Counted from the first letter of the stretch, positions 26,964 to 35,340 are shown. The stretch is 64,000 bases of DNA from Pseudomaricurvus alkylphenolicus (GCF_011683955.1 NZ_JAAQPI010000003.1:620001-684000), one strand, 5' to 3'. Program-made: numbers and translations. Notes: generated from the letters alone by a model not told the origin.

Positions 26964-27764
26964 TCAGCGGTCGCGCTTTGGACCTCGATACCACAGCCAA
27001 AAGCCGCTAAACGCCAGGAACACTAACAGGATAGCCGCTGCATCCACAATCAGCACGCCGCCCGTTCCAAAAATTCGACCGCTGTGCAGATCCAACAGGA
27101 CTCGCTCCCAGGATAACGGGCTGCCAATCTGTTCGCTCAGCAGCCGAGCGCGAATGTCTGCAGGTAATGGCGACTCCGCACCAGGCTGGGGCAACAATTG
27201 CTGTGCAGCCAATGGCGTCCACACCAATTGTTGAAAGTCAGCCTGCAGCCAGCTTTGGCCGGATTGTACACAGAGAGACTCGCCACAGGTGCCAATGGCA
27301 GAAAGCGGCACCGGCAGCCCGTAGGTGGCTCCCAGCCGTTCGACCACTTCGCCATCGTCAGTCAGCAGCAACAGCTCTTGCTCGCAGGCAGCAACAAGCA
27401 GGCCTTCATTGAGCGCCCCCCCGACCAGGCGACCATTGCAATAGGCCACCTGATGAGCATCCATATAAAGGTAATTACTATCGTCGCCGCTCAGCCAGTG
27501 GCCATTGACCTTATAACTGCGCAGGCTGGGCAACTCAACACCGTAATGCTCCAGCAACCAGGCCTGCCTGACCGATGCCTTGCCCAGCTGCAGTTCACTG
27601 GTGTGATTCAGTGCGATACCGGTTATGGCAACCAACAATACGATCAGCGCTGCGGCCAAGCCCGCGCGCTTGTGCCAGCGCCAGAAAAAAGGCCGCAGCC
27701 GGTTGCGGCGGATTTTTCTGGCCAGGTGTACCTTGGGATCAGGGGCTGGCTGGTGTACGTTCAT
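26964..27764 (-). CDS. PepSY-domain inner-membrane protein (probable flavin-linked/iron-reductase component)
   Basis: 266 residues from the ATG at 27764; an upstream in-frame TTG at 27773 would add three residues. An N-terminal basic segment leads into a helix (AGLAAALIVLLVAITGIALN) followed by HTSELQLGKASVRQAWLLEH, the PepSY-associated wording. A periplasmic part with three cysteines follows. The C-terminal helix is VDAAAILLVFLAFSGFWLWY, then Arg/Lys residues. It is the last gene of the operon porin, FMN-binding protein, PepSY protein and overlaps the FMN-binding gene by 26 bp. PepSY membrane proteins accompany FMN-carrying proteins in trans-membrane electron transfer and iron reduction; that role here is inference supported by the upstream Fur box. 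Confidence 0.82.
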   Translation of the reverse strand: MNVHQPAPDPKVHLARKIRRNRLRPFFWRWHKRAGLAAALIVLLVAITGIALNHTSELQLGKASVRQAWLLEHYGVELPSLRSYKVNGHWLSGDDSNYLYMDAHQVAYCNGRLVGGALNEGLLVAACEQELLLLTDDGEVVERLGATYGLPVPLSAIGTCGESLCVQSGQSWLQADFQQLVWTPLAAQQLLPQPGAESPLPADIRARLLSEQIGSPLSWERVLLDLHSGRIFGTGGVLIVDAAAILLVFLAFSGFWLWYRGPKRDR

Positions 27765-28284
27765 GCTCGGCAAATGGGGTCAGCTGGTGACAAAAAAGCG
27801 CCAGTGTAGCGATTTTCTTCATGGCTCGCACGGACAGGGTTGCACCGGTAATGCCGTCAACATGCCCGTCGAGCTTTGGCGGCGACTCCGTTCGCAGGGC
27901 AACCCCTTTGAATTGATCGGTAAAAAACGGGTAGCGTACTTCACCACCGCGACTCTCCCGATACTCCATGACGGCCATGTCGGCAATGGTGCCCGCGTCC
28001 ACCGTCACACCAATTGTGATCGGTAACTCTTTACCAATCTCCTCAAAAATCCACACAGTTCGAGAACCCTCACCCCAGTAACGGATGCGGATGCCTCTAA
28101 AGCTGTGGTTGAGAATACGCTCGATACTCTGACGCTGATCCTTGGTGATCCACAGGGTCTTCCAGCTCATGTCCTGACCGGGAAACGCTCTTTCATGCAA
28201 CTGCTCTGCGCTAAGAAAAAGCCCTTTCTGAGCACAGACAAAGGGCGACAATAACAGTGCCAAGACTACAACCAGTTGTTTCAA
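27739..28284 (-). CDS. Exported FMN-binding domain protein (flavinylation motif present)
   Basis: 181 residues. The start is a TTG at 28284 (TTG AAA CAA CTG), preceded by GAGAGG; no ATG would keep the signal peptide KQLVVVLALLLSPFVCA. The C-terminal FMN-binding domain has VDGITGATLSVRAMKKIATL; the DGxTGAT motif is the acceptor for covalent FMN attachment by ApbE-type transferases. It is thus a likely periplasmic flavoprotein passing electrons to or from the PepSY membrane partner encoded next, whose gene overlaps it. No apbE gene is in the window. Two hairpins separate it from the porin gene upstream. Rare start codon and family call are well supported. Confidence 0.88.
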   Translation of the reverse strand: MKQLVVVLALLLSPFVCAQKGLFLSAEQLHERAFPGQDMSWKTLWITKDQRQSIERILNHSFRGIRIRYWGEGSRTVWIFEEIGKELPITIGVTVDAGTIADMAVMEYRESRGGEVRYPFFTDQFKGVALRTESPPKLDGHVDGITGATLSVRAMKKIATLALFCHQLTPFAEHERTPASP

Positions 28285-28316
28285 AACTTCTGCCTCTCGT
28301 GTTTCCCGAAACGCAC

Positions 28317-28396
28317 GAAAGGGACATTGCTATCGGCAATGTCCCTTTCAAAGGTATGCGGCGATGACAAAATAGTTGAGGAGCAACTATTTTGTC
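28317..28396 (-). other. Two consecutive hairpins between the porin and FMN-binding genes
   Basis: Hairpin 1 pairs 28366-28378 with 28384-28396 (13 bp, loop AGGAG). Hairpin 2 pairs 28317-28330 with 28336-28349 (14 bp, loop TATCG). Both are perfect. Neither is followed by a T-run on the coding strand, so partial attenuation or protection of the porin mRNA 3' end is likelier than full termination. This would give more porin than flavoprotein from one promoter. Confidence 0.75.
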
Positions 28397-28402
28397 GCGA
28401 GG

Positions 28403-29620
28403 TTAGTAGGACCAGCCAACACCCAGATTGAAGGCATCGCCTTCATCGCCATCACCAACGGTATCAGTGTAATCGGCTTTCAGGACAACGTTGGGATTCA
28501 ACCAGTAGTTAACGCCGAAATCGTAGGTCTCAAAGTCTGTGTTCAGTTTGTTACCACGGTCGTACTCGCTGTAGCGGACGAACACACCCAGCTTCTCGGT
28601 CAGTTTGTAAGAAGGCTCGACGTACCAGCCGCTGAGGTCGTCAGCACCAGCGATTTCAAAATCATCACCATCAATGTCCCACTCAGCCCACAGTGCGCGG
28701 AAACCGAAATTACCGCTGTTGTAGATCGCGTGAGCGGTCAACAGGGTCGCTTCCGCGTCGTCTATGGCAGCACCCTGGGTGATGTCCTGCTGCATTTGAA
28801 CACCCGCCGCCAGCTCCAATCCTTTTATGCCGGTGTACTTCAGACGGCCGGTGAAGGCCAGATCTTCTGCGATTGCCTCAGCGCTCTTCTGACGACCGCT
28901 GCGAATGCGGTAGGCACTGCTGCCGCTGACGGGCACTTCCAGACCACTGTGCACAGCTGCGTTATAGGTCAGGCCAGGTGCCAGCTCACCTTTGAACTGA
29001 ATACCGGTCTCCCACCAGGTCGCCGGCAGAACTTCACTCTCCACCTTGTTGCGCTCGGTGCCGTAGAAAGTGTCCGGCTCGTGGGTCTCGTTGAGAATGC
29101 CCACGGGCACCAGGAATTGACCAAACTGAACGCTGTGATTCTGGGCAAAGTCCCACTCCACATAAGCCTGTTCCAGCTCCACCTCACCGGGCTTGCCGTC
29201 ACCGGCCAGACTGTGCTCCAGCTCCCACTCCGAGAAGAAGCGCAAAGTGTCGCTGTATTGGTGAGAGATATAAAGCACGTAGCGGTGCGCATCGATCTGA
29301 TCGTCGGAATCTTCTTTGTGGTTGAAGTGGTGCTCACCGTAGCCACCGACAGCAGTCTTCTCCGCCCATGAAGCCAGCTTGGACAGCTTGCCGCTGGTTG
29401 CAGCGCCCTGCTCAACTGCATCGGCAGTGGCAGCAACCATCACTTTGGTTTCCTGGATGTTGTTTTCTGCGCTGTTCAGCTGCGACTTGAGGGACTTGAT
29501 TTCGGCCTGCTGGGCCTGAATGATTTTCCACATCTCTTCAAGAGAAGGGGCTTTTTCGGCAGCCTGTGCGGCAACCGATGCGAAACTGACGGCCAGCGCC
29601 AACGCGGATTTCTTTAACAT
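28403..29620 (-). CDS. Outer-membrane porin of the phosphate-selective O/P-like type
   Basis: 405 residues. Signal peptide MLKKSALALAVSFASVAAQA, then a short coiled coil (MWKIIQAQQAEIKSLKSQLN) as in trimeric porins with a periplasmic stalk, then a beta-barrel with many alternating aromatic strands (HRYVLYISHQYSDTLRFFSE; VEWDFAQNHSVQFGQFLVPV). The last strand ends in aromatic YSY-type residues (LGVGWSY), as expected for Bam recognition. AAGGAG precedes the ATG by 7 bases. A perfect Fur box lies 86-100 bases upstream of the ATG. It is the first gene of the operon with the FMN-binding and PepSY proteins, so it probably passes an iron or redox-active compound. Substrate unproven. Confidence 0.88.
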   Translation of the reverse strand: MLKKSALALAVSFASVAAQAAEKAPSLEEMWKIIQAQQAEIKSLKSQLNSAENNIQETKVMVAATADAVEQGAATSGKLSKLASWAEKTAVGGYGEHHFNHKEDSDDQIDAHRYVLYISHQYSDTLRFFSEWELEHSLAGDGKPGEVELEQAYVEWDFAQNHSVQFGQFLVPVGILNETHEPDTFYGTERNKVESEVLPATWWETGIQFKGELAPGLTYNAAVHSGLEVPVSGSSAYRIRSGRQKSAEAIAEDLAFTGRLKYTGIKGLELAAGVQMQQDITQGAAIDDAEATLLTAHAIYNSGNFGFRALWAEWDIDGDDFEIAGADDLSGWYVEPSYKLTEKLGVFVRYSEYDRGNKLNTDFETYDFGVNYWLNPNVVLKADYTDTVGDGDEGDAFNLGVGWSY

Positions 29621-29705
29621 GGTGTTCTCCTTGACTCCTAATGCAGAACCTCTTTTTGGTTTCAGGTTGAGGCCCTTAGCGTTGTGGCGCGCACCTTATC
29701 CTAAT

Positions 29706-29720
29706 TGATAATAATTATCA
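29706..29720. promoter_or_regulatory. Fur box (perfect 7-1-7)
   Basis: TGATAATAATTATCA matches the Fur 7-1-7 consensus TGATAATNATTATCA at every defined base; the palindrome extends to 9-1-9 at 29704-29722. It lies 86 bases before the porin ATG and 120 bases before the GTG of the caspase-like gene on the other strand. Next to it is a direct repeat TTTGCACCT at 29733-29741 and 29757-29765 and an inverted repeat GCATTTGC/GCAAATGC at 29730-29755. A TATACT at 29793-29798 is a possible -10 for the caspase-like gene. Confidence 0.88.
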
Positions 29721-29839
29721 ATAGAAATTGCATTTGCACCTTCTCTTGCAAATGCTTTTGCACCTGCAACCCCCATTTTTTGCTGCACTGACTATACTCA
29801 GGACTGACCGCGGGACACGGACTAAACAGGGAGAGCGAC

Positions 29840-31519
29840 GTGTCAGGCAATCGCTATTTAACAGGCCTACTGCTCAGTCTCGTGCTGGTGAGTGGTGCCC
29901 CCACCTCCTTCAGTGCCGCTGTGGACGCGCTGCTGCCCGTCGACTGCCTGCTGCCCGGACAGGTGAGACGTCTGGGCAGCATGACCTACCTGAGCAAGCG
30001 TCAGGCCCTCAAAACCACCGCTGGCGAATGCGAGCGTCGCGGTGGAGAATATGTGGCCTACGACCGCGCCAACACAGCTTCGACACTGAAAATCTGGTTA
30101 CCACTGGCCGAACAAGGTGACCCAGGCGCACAGACCTACGTCGGCGAAGCCTACGAAAAAAGCGATCAGGGCCCCGATTACGCCAGTGCCGCCATCTGGT
30201 ACACCAAGGCAGCGGAGCAGGGTTATGCGCGTGCGGCAGTAAATCTGGGCAATCTGTTTGCCCAGGGGCTGGGGTTCAACAAAGATCCCAAACTCGCTCG
30301 CTACTGGTATCAGCAAGCCTCGCAATCGCACACGCCTTCTGTGGAGCAAGCTGAGGAAGCAGCACCCCTCATTGAAATCGTCGAGCCGGAGCTGGTCACC
30401 CGAGGTGGCGGTCTGTTTATGCGCAAGCAGCGCAGCCTGAACTCAGGCGAGCTGCTGATTGTGGGCAATGTCAGCAATATGGAGCGGGTTGCAAGGGTGG
30501 AAGTCAACGGCCGCCCCGCCAAACTGGTCGGTGGCACTTTGTTTCGAGCACAGATAGACACCAACCAGGCAAAGGTCGACGTCGTTGCATTCGATCCGCA
30601 CAACAATACCACCAGCCTGAGCTTCCAGCTTGGAGACCGTTCCGCACCGGTTCCTGCAGAACCTCTACCGGCGATACCCTCCCCCCCGGACGATGAGGCC
30701 GATAACAAGGGGCGCTACTTTGCGCTGGTGGTGGGCAACAATCGCTACCAATCCTTGCCCCATCTCGACACGGCGATCAATGATGCTGAGGTACTGGCAA
30801 AACTGTTGCAGGATCACTATGGGTTTGAGACCGAATTGCTGATCGACACCAATCGTTACGATTTGTTGTCTGCCCTGAACCGACTGAACAAACGATTCCA
30901 GCCGGAGGATCATCTACTGATTTATTACGCCGGCCATGGCGAACTTGACCGCATAAACAATCGGGGTCACTGGTTGCCCGTGGATGCGGAGCCCAACAGT
31001 TACGCCAACTGGGTTTCCAATATCGCCATTACCGATCTGCTGAACATTATTCCCGTGCGTCGCCTGATGGTGATCGCCGACTCCTGTTACTCCGGCATGA
31101 TGTCGCGCTCGGCGCTTGGCACCCTGGAGCGGCAGCTGTCTCCCAAAGAACGGGCGCGCCTGTTACTGAGCCTGTCTCAGCGCAAAAGCCGAACGGCGTT
31201 GACGTCGGGCGGAGTGGCGCCGGTCATAGACGGGCTCGGCGGAGGGCATTCGGTGTTTGCCGCCCAGCTGCTCAAAGCGCTGCAACAAAACCGCGATACC
31301 CTGACGGGATATGAGCTGTTCCGCCAGGTTGCCCCCAAGGTGACGGCCGCTGCCGCCGGCGTCGGCTTTGAGCAAACCCCGGAATACGCGCCCTTGAAGT
31401 TCGCCGGTCACGAAGCCGGTGATTTTGTGTTTCGGCGCCGCTCATCACAGAACGACCCTACATCCTCTAACAACAAAGAGAGTTCGAGCCATGTTCAACG
31501 ATTCACATCAACGGATTAA
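29840..31519 (+). CDS. Exported Sel1-repeat/caspase-like (peptidase C14) protein
   Basis: 559 residues from a GTG at 29840, preceded by AGGGAGAG. Signal peptide RYLTGLLLSLVLVSGAPTSF, then two Sel1/TPR-like repeats (about 85-165; YASAAIWYTKAAEQGYARAA and ARYWYQQAS), a beta-rich linker, and a caspase-like domain (about 290-550). Catalytic His is in IYYAGHGELD (near 366) and Cys in VIADSCYSGMMSR (near 415), so the dyad is intact. The domain begins YFALVVGNNRYQSLPHLDTA, standard for bacterial orthocaspases. The next gene, an outer-membrane barrel, overlaps its last 29 bases. Export argues against a cytoplasmic cell-death role; envelope proteolysis or a scaffold is likelier. Substrate unknown. Confidence 0.92.
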   Translation: MSGNRYLTGLLLSLVLVSGAPTSFSAAVDALLPVDCLLPGQVRRLGSMTYLSKRQALKTTAGECERRGGEYVAYDRANTASTLKIWLPLAEQGDPGAQTYVGEAYEKSDQGPDYASAAIWYTKAAEQGYARAAVNLGNLFAQGLGFNKDPKLARYWYQQASQSHTPSVEQAEEAAPLIEIVEPELVTRGGGLFMRKQRSLNSGELLIVGNVSNMERVARVEVNGRPAKLVGGTLFRAQIDTNQAKVDVVAFDPHNNTTSLSFQLGDRSAPVPAEPLPAIPSPPDDEADNKGRYFALVVGNNRYQSLPHLDTAINDAEVLAKLLQDHYGFETELLIDTNRYDLLSALNRLNKRFQPEDHLLIYYAGHGELDRINNRGHWLPVDAEPNSYANWVSNIAITDLLNIIPVRRLMVIADSCYSGMMSRSALGTLERQLSPKERARLLLSLSQRKSRTALTSGGVAPVIDGLGGGHSVFAAQLLKALQQNRDTLTGYELFRQVAPKVTAAAAGVGFEQTPEYAPLKFAGHEAGDFVFRRRSSQNDPTSSNNKESSSHVQRFTSTD

Positions 31520-32765
31520 AGTCGACCAAACACCAAACAGTCCCCTGTCCTGCCTGCTGGTATTGGGTGTTTCACTGGTATTACCGCAAACGGCTACAGC
31601 CGCAAATGCGCAATTCCAGGGTTTTCTGTTCGAGGCCTGCCGCGATGCCCGAGGCGATCTGGCCAGACGCTGCGATGAATCCTTTGGCGGCGACCTGTCC
31701 GGCGACAGCGAAGACTCTCTCAACCCCACCCAGACGCTCGCCAACAGCACCACGGCGCTGGCGGAGACCCGAGCGCGCATTCAAGCATTGACCGACAAGC
31801 TGCAAAAACATCGCGCCAATCAGAAGACGGGGGAATCCAAGGACACCATGGAAGTCTTTCGTATGCGCGGCCTCAGTGTGTTGTTGTTGGCGGAAAGCTC
31901 TCGATTAGAGCGCGATGCCAATGAGCTGGAACGGGGCTACGACAGCGATGGATCGCAGCTGCAAGTGGGATTCGATTACCGTATCACCGACGCTTGGTCC
32001 GTGGGTGCAATTGTGGGGGCACACCGTTTGGAAACCGATTTTGACGCGGATTCGGCAGGTCGCAATTTCGACCCGGGCAATAGCGAAGGCGATATCGAAT
32101 CGGACAGCGTCAGCCTCAATCTCTTCACCAGCGTGCAACTGACGGAAAAGCTCTACGCAGAGGCACTGTTGTCCTACAGTTGGTCTGACTACGACCTAGA
32201 ACGCATTGGTATCTTTCAGGAATCCACCCGCGACCTGACCTTTAACCAGGCGGTTGTCACCCGGGCAAGTACCGACGGCAACCAGATGGGGGCCAGCCTG
32301 GGGTTGGGCTACAACCACTACCAGGGCAGCTACGCCTTTAATCTTTACGGTCGTGTAGACTACTTTCGCTCTGAGATCGATGCTTATACCGAAGAGGGAG
32401 GCGTCGGCTTTGCGCTGCGGGTGGATGATGATGAATCGGACAACGGTATCGCCAACCTGGGTATCAAGATTGCCCGCAATATCAACACCGATCACGGCGT
32501 TTGGGTGCCGCAAATCTACGCAGAGGCGGAACACCGCTTTACCGCGGACCGCGCCGCCACCCGGTCAAGCCTGGTGGAAGACAATAGCAATACGCTGCTC
32601 AATCTGAGTGGCGATGACAAGGACAAGTCTCTGTGGCGCGCCGGATTCGATCTGGTGCTGGTGCGCCCCAACGGCTGGAGCGGCTTTCTGCGCATCAGCC
32701 GTACCCTGGGTCTGGAGGATGTGGACCAGACCCAGTTTAACTTCGGCCTGCGTATGGAGTTCTGA
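31491..32765 (+). CDS. Autotransporter-type outer-membrane beta-barrel protein
   Basis: 424 residues from the ATG at 31491; the frame is open back to 31419, but that extension has no signal peptide at its start. Signal-like segment SCLLVLGVSLVLPQTATAAN, a Cys/Asp-containing spacer, a short helical region (RARIQALTDKLQKHRANQKT) and then a beta-barrel of about 270 residues with strands such as QLQVGFDYRITDAWSVGAIV and GASLGLGYNHYQGSYAFNLY, ending FNFGLRMEF with the terminal Phe typical of barrels. This is the autotransporter barrel domain with almost no passenger. It overlaps the caspase-like gene by 29 bp, so the two are translationally linked. Perhaps it anchors or displays its partner; this is inference. 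Confidence 0.85.
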   Translation: MFNDSHQRIKVDQTPNSPLSCLLVLGVSLVLPQTATAANAQFQGFLFEACRDARGDLARRCDESFGGDLSGDSEDSLNPTQTLANSTTALAETRARIQALTDKLQKHRANQKTGESKDTMEVFRMRGLSVLLLAESSRLERDANELERGYDSDGSQLQVGFDYRITDAWSVGAIVGAHRLETDFDADSAGRNFDPGNSEGDIESDSVSLNLFTSVQLTEKLYAEALLSYSWSDYDLERIGIFQESTRDLTFNQAVVTRASTDGNQMGASLGLGYNHYQGSYAFNLYGRVDYFRSEIDAYTEEGGVGFALRVDDDESDNGIANLGIKIARNINTDHGVWVPQIYAEAEHRFTADRAATRSSLVEDNSNTLLNLSGDDKDKSLWRAGFDLVLVRPNGWSGFLRISRTLGLEDVDQTQFNFGLRMEF

Positions 32766-32777
32766 TGCTGACGACTG

Positions 32778-33392
32778 TTACAGCGGATGAAACTCCACAC
32801 GGCGATTGAGACCGTCGAAGGGATCTGCCTTGGGCAGCGGTGATGTTTCGCCAAAGCCCTTGGTCATAATACGATCGGGCTCAATATTGAATTTCTGCGT
32901 CAGGTATTTGGCCACTTCCTTGGCGCGCCCCTCGGACAGATTCAAGTTGTAGTCCGCCTCACCCGAAGCATCCGCGTGGCCGGTGATCATCAGCTTGACG
33001 CCACTGGTCTGCTCCAACACCATCATTTCCCCAATGGCGTCCAGGTACTCTTGGGTTGCCGGCAGAATGCGGGTGGAGTTCACGTCAAAGCTGATATTAA
33101 AGCCAACTGCCATGCCCTGCTCCGGTGCTTCTGACTCGTTCATGGTGGAGGTCTGTGGAGCGGAAGCGCCTTGGGCGGGATCGTCACTGAAACGGATACC
33201 GCGCAGTTTGAACTTGGGCTTTTTGGCCTGAGTGTGGGGAAACATAATGGACGCCAGGGCCTTGGCATCGGGCTTTTCCTGAATCAGGAAGACCTCTTTG
33301 GACAGGCCTTCCTCTACAGTCGCCGCCCCCAGGGGCAAGCTGGCCAGCCCCACCAACAGGGCGCCCAGAACGGCATTTTTTGTTCGAATCAT
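32778..33392 (-). CDS. OmpA-family peptidoglycan-associated protein
   Basis: 204 residues from the ATG at 33392, after GAGGGAGT; the longer reading to 33482 has no signal peptide at its start. Signal peptide AVLGALLVGLASLPLGAATV. The C-terminal OmpA-like domain (about 95-204) has MAVGFNISFDVNSTRILPAT, then LMITGHADASGEADYNLNLS and GRAKEVAKYL and the closing LNRRVEFHPL; these include the Asp and Arg that hold diaminopimelate. It should tether the envelope to peptidoglycan. It converges with the autotransporter-like gene (12 bp gap). An inverted repeat CCCTTGCGG/CCGCAAGGG (33438-33462) lies between it and grxD. Confidence 0.92.
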   Translation of the reverse strand: MIRTKNAVLGALLVGLASLPLGAATVEEGLSKEVFLIQEKPDAKALASIMFPHTQAKKPKFKLRGIRFSDDPAQGASAPQTSTMNESEAPEQGMAVGFNISFDVNSTRILPATQEYLDAIGEMMVLEQTSGVKLMITGHADASGEADYNLNLSEGRAKEVAKYLTQKFNIEPDRIMTKGFGETSPLPKADPFDGLNRRVEFHPL

Positions 33393-33497
33393 CGTTGCAA
33401 CTCCCTCTGTTTGTTCTTCACCTGCCATTAAGTCTGACCCTTGCGGCCAATGACCGCAAGGGATAAGACAGGCGTTTGGCACAGAGGAAGGGAGCGA

Positions 33498-33821
33498 TTA
33501 CTCGGCAGCAGGGGCTGCGGCGTCTATCAGCGGCTTGAGCTCGCCATTTTCGTGCATTTCGGTGACGATATCGCAGCCGCCTACCAACTCACCTTTCACC
33601 CACAATTGCGGGAAGGTAGGCCAATTGGCGTATTTGGGAAGGTTTTCGCGGATGTCCGGGTTGGACAGAACGTCAACATAGGCAAAACGCTGGCCGCAGG
33701 CCATAACCGCCTGGGAGGTGCGCATGGAAAAACCGCACTGGGGCGCATTGGGAGAACCCTTCATGTACAGAATGATGTCGTTTTCTTCAATCTGCTGTTT
33801 GATGGTATCCATGATATCCAT
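33498..33821 (-). CDS. grxD: Monothiol glutaredoxin (Grx4/GrxD family)
   Basis: 107 residues. The monothiol active site CGFS is in NAPQCGFSMRTSQAVMACGQ (Cys near residue 29), with WPTFPQLWVKGELVGGCDIV further on for glutathione binding. These proteins coordinate a [2Fe-2S] cluster with glutathione and help iron-sulfur cluster trafficking with BolA proteins. Length and motif are standard. It is a single gene, followed at 106 bp by the OmpA-family gene. The 355-bp region upstream separates it from the divergent argD. Confidence 0.97.
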   Translation of the reverse strand: MDIMDTIKQQIEENDIILYMKGSPNAPQCGFSMRTSQAVMACGQRFAYVDVLSNPDIRENLPKYANWPTFPQLWVKGELVGGCDIVTEMHENGELKPLIDAAAPAAE

Positions 33822-34047
33822 AGGAGACGTATTACCTCGCTAACGCTTTACTAATTCACAATTGACGAATATTCACGACCATTGATACGGGCAAAACCTG
33901 GAACAGGGCCAAAAACCAAGTATCACAGTCGGGTATTTGACCGGCATTCTACCCCAGATTTCCGCCAGCACCTAACACCGGTCATCAATAACGGGCGCCA
34001 GCAGGCAATAGCGGGGCAAAAACCCCATGACTGGCGGGCCACGGGCA

Positions 34048-34119
34048 TTGCCATGACCTGGTTTTGCTTATAGTATCTCCTGCTCTCCAGACCAGGCAGC
34101 TCTCCGGCTGCCTGTTTTT
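34048..34119 (+). promoter_or_regulatory. Promoter followed at once by a terminator-like hairpin, upstream of argD
   Basis: TTGCCA (34048-34053), 17 bp, TAGTAT (34071-34076) is a reasonable sigma-70 promoter. About 17 bases after the -10 a perfect hairpin CAGGCAGC/GCTGCCTG (34093-34114, six-base loop) is followed by TTTTT (34115-34119). A transcript from this promoter would be only about 40 bases unless the hairpin is read through. It may attenuate argDF. The rest of the 355-bp grxD-argD spacer holds no ORF I can support; a weak ArgR-like TGACGAATATTCA lies at about 33861-33873. Confidence 0.55.
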
Positions 34120-34176
34120 GTTTGGGGCCTTACAAATCAATCCATACTCAACGAGGACAAAACAGGAGTTTCAGCC

Positions 34177-35340
34177 ATGGCAACCACAGCCCTGATGAAT
34201 ACCTACGGTGAGCGGCAGCTTACTCTGGTGAAAGGTGAAGGCATGTATTTGTGGGACGACCAGGGCCGACGTTACCTGGACGCCCTCAGCGGTATTGCGG
34301 TATGCGGCCTCGGACACAGCCACAAAGGTCTGGCTGATGCTTTGCACACCCAGGCCAGCACCCTGCTGCATATTTCGAATCTCTACAATATCGAACCCCA
34401 GCAGCGCCTGGCGGATCTGTTGTGTGAGCAGTCCGGTATGGAAAAGGTTTTTTTCTCCAATTCCGGCGCCGAAGCCAACGAGGCCGCCATCAAGCTGGCA
34501 CGCAAATATGGCAATGACCGGGGTATCACCAACCCGACGGTGATCACCATGAACGGCAGTTTCCACGGCCGCACCATGGCCACCCTCAGCGCCACCGGCA
34601 ACCCGAAGGTGAAAGAGGGGTTTGCACCGCTGCTGGAAGGCTTTGTGCATGTGGACTACAACGATATTGAGGCCGTGCGCGCCGCCGCCCAGGACAATGT
34701 CGTGGCGGTACTGGTGGAACCGGTTCAAGGCGAGGGCGGTGTCAATGTGCCGGCCGCGGACTACCTCAACCAATTGCGCGAGCTTTGCGACGAAAAAGGC
34801 TGGTTGCTGATGCTGGACGAGATCCAGACCGGCAATGGCCGCACCGGCCAGCTGTTTGCCTTCCAGCATAACGGCATTACCCCTGATGTGGTCACTACCG
34901 CCAAGGGGCTGGGCAACGGTCTGCCCGTCGGTGCCTGTCTGGCCCGCGGTCAAGCCGCCGAGGTTCTGCAACCGGGCAATCATGGCTCCACCTACGGCGG
35001 CAACCCCCTGGTCTGTCAGGGCGCCTGGACAGTGATCAGCACCCTGTTGGATGAAGGCCTGATCGACAACGCGGCCGCCCAGGGCGAGTATTTTCTGTCT
35101 CAGCTGGGCCACCGCCTTGGCGACAATGCCAAAGTGGTAAACATCCGAGGCAAGGGCCTGATGATCGGCATCGAGCTTGATCGCCCCTGCGCCGAGCTGG
35201 TGGGCAAGGCGACCGACGAAGGTGTGCTGCTGAACGTGACGGCCGGCAATACCATCCGCTTGTTACCGCCGCTCATTATTAACCGTGAGCAGGCCGACGA
35301 AGTCATCGACACTGTGTGCAAGCTGGTCGAAGCTGTTTAG
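34177..35340 (+). CDS. argD: Acetylornithine aminotransferase
   Basis: 387 residues, class III PLP aminotransferase. It converts N-acetylglutamate semialdehyde to N-acetylornithine in arginine synthesis, and the same fold can serve succinyl-diaminopimelate in lysine synthesis. Landmarks are LDALSGIAVCGLGHSHKGLA, FFSNSGAEANEAAIKLARKY, FHGRTMATLSATGN, LLMLDEIQTGNGRTG and the PLP Lys in VTTAKGLGNGLPVGACL near residue 242. It starts 58 bases after the terminator-like hairpin, with AGGAG upstream of the ATG. argF follows on the same strand after 71 bp, so they form an arginine operon. Confidence 0.95.
   Translation: MATTALMNTYGERQLTLVKGEGMYLWDDQGRRYLDALSGIAVCGLGHSHKGLADALHTQASTLLHISNLYNIEPQQRLADLLCEQSGMEKVFFSNSGAEANEAAIKLARKYGNDRGITNPTVITMNGSFHGRTMATLSATGNPKVKEGFAPLLEGFVHVDYNDIEAVRAAAQDNVVAVLVEPVQGEGGVNVPAADYLNQLRELCDEKGWLLMLDEIQTGNGRTGQLFAFQHNGITPDVVTTAKGLGNGLPVGACLARGQAAEVLQPGNHGSTYGGNPLVCQGAWTVISTLLDEGLIDNAAAQGEYFLSQLGHRLGDNAKVVNIRGKGLMIGIELDRPCAELVGKATDEGVLLNVTAGNTIRLLPPLIINREQADEVIDTVCKLVEAV

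Noticed and set aside
29840-31519. Caspase-like gene as part of an antiviral system
   Set aside because: It has a signal peptide and pairs with an outer-membrane barrel; no gasdermin, CRISPR or nucleotide-second-messenger genes are nearby.
33882-34073. 63-codon frame in the grxD-argD spacer
   Set aside because: No supporting features; it overlaps the argD promoter candidate.
34171-35112. 313-codon minus-strand frame opposite argD
   Set aside because: Antisense shadow; argD is unambiguous.
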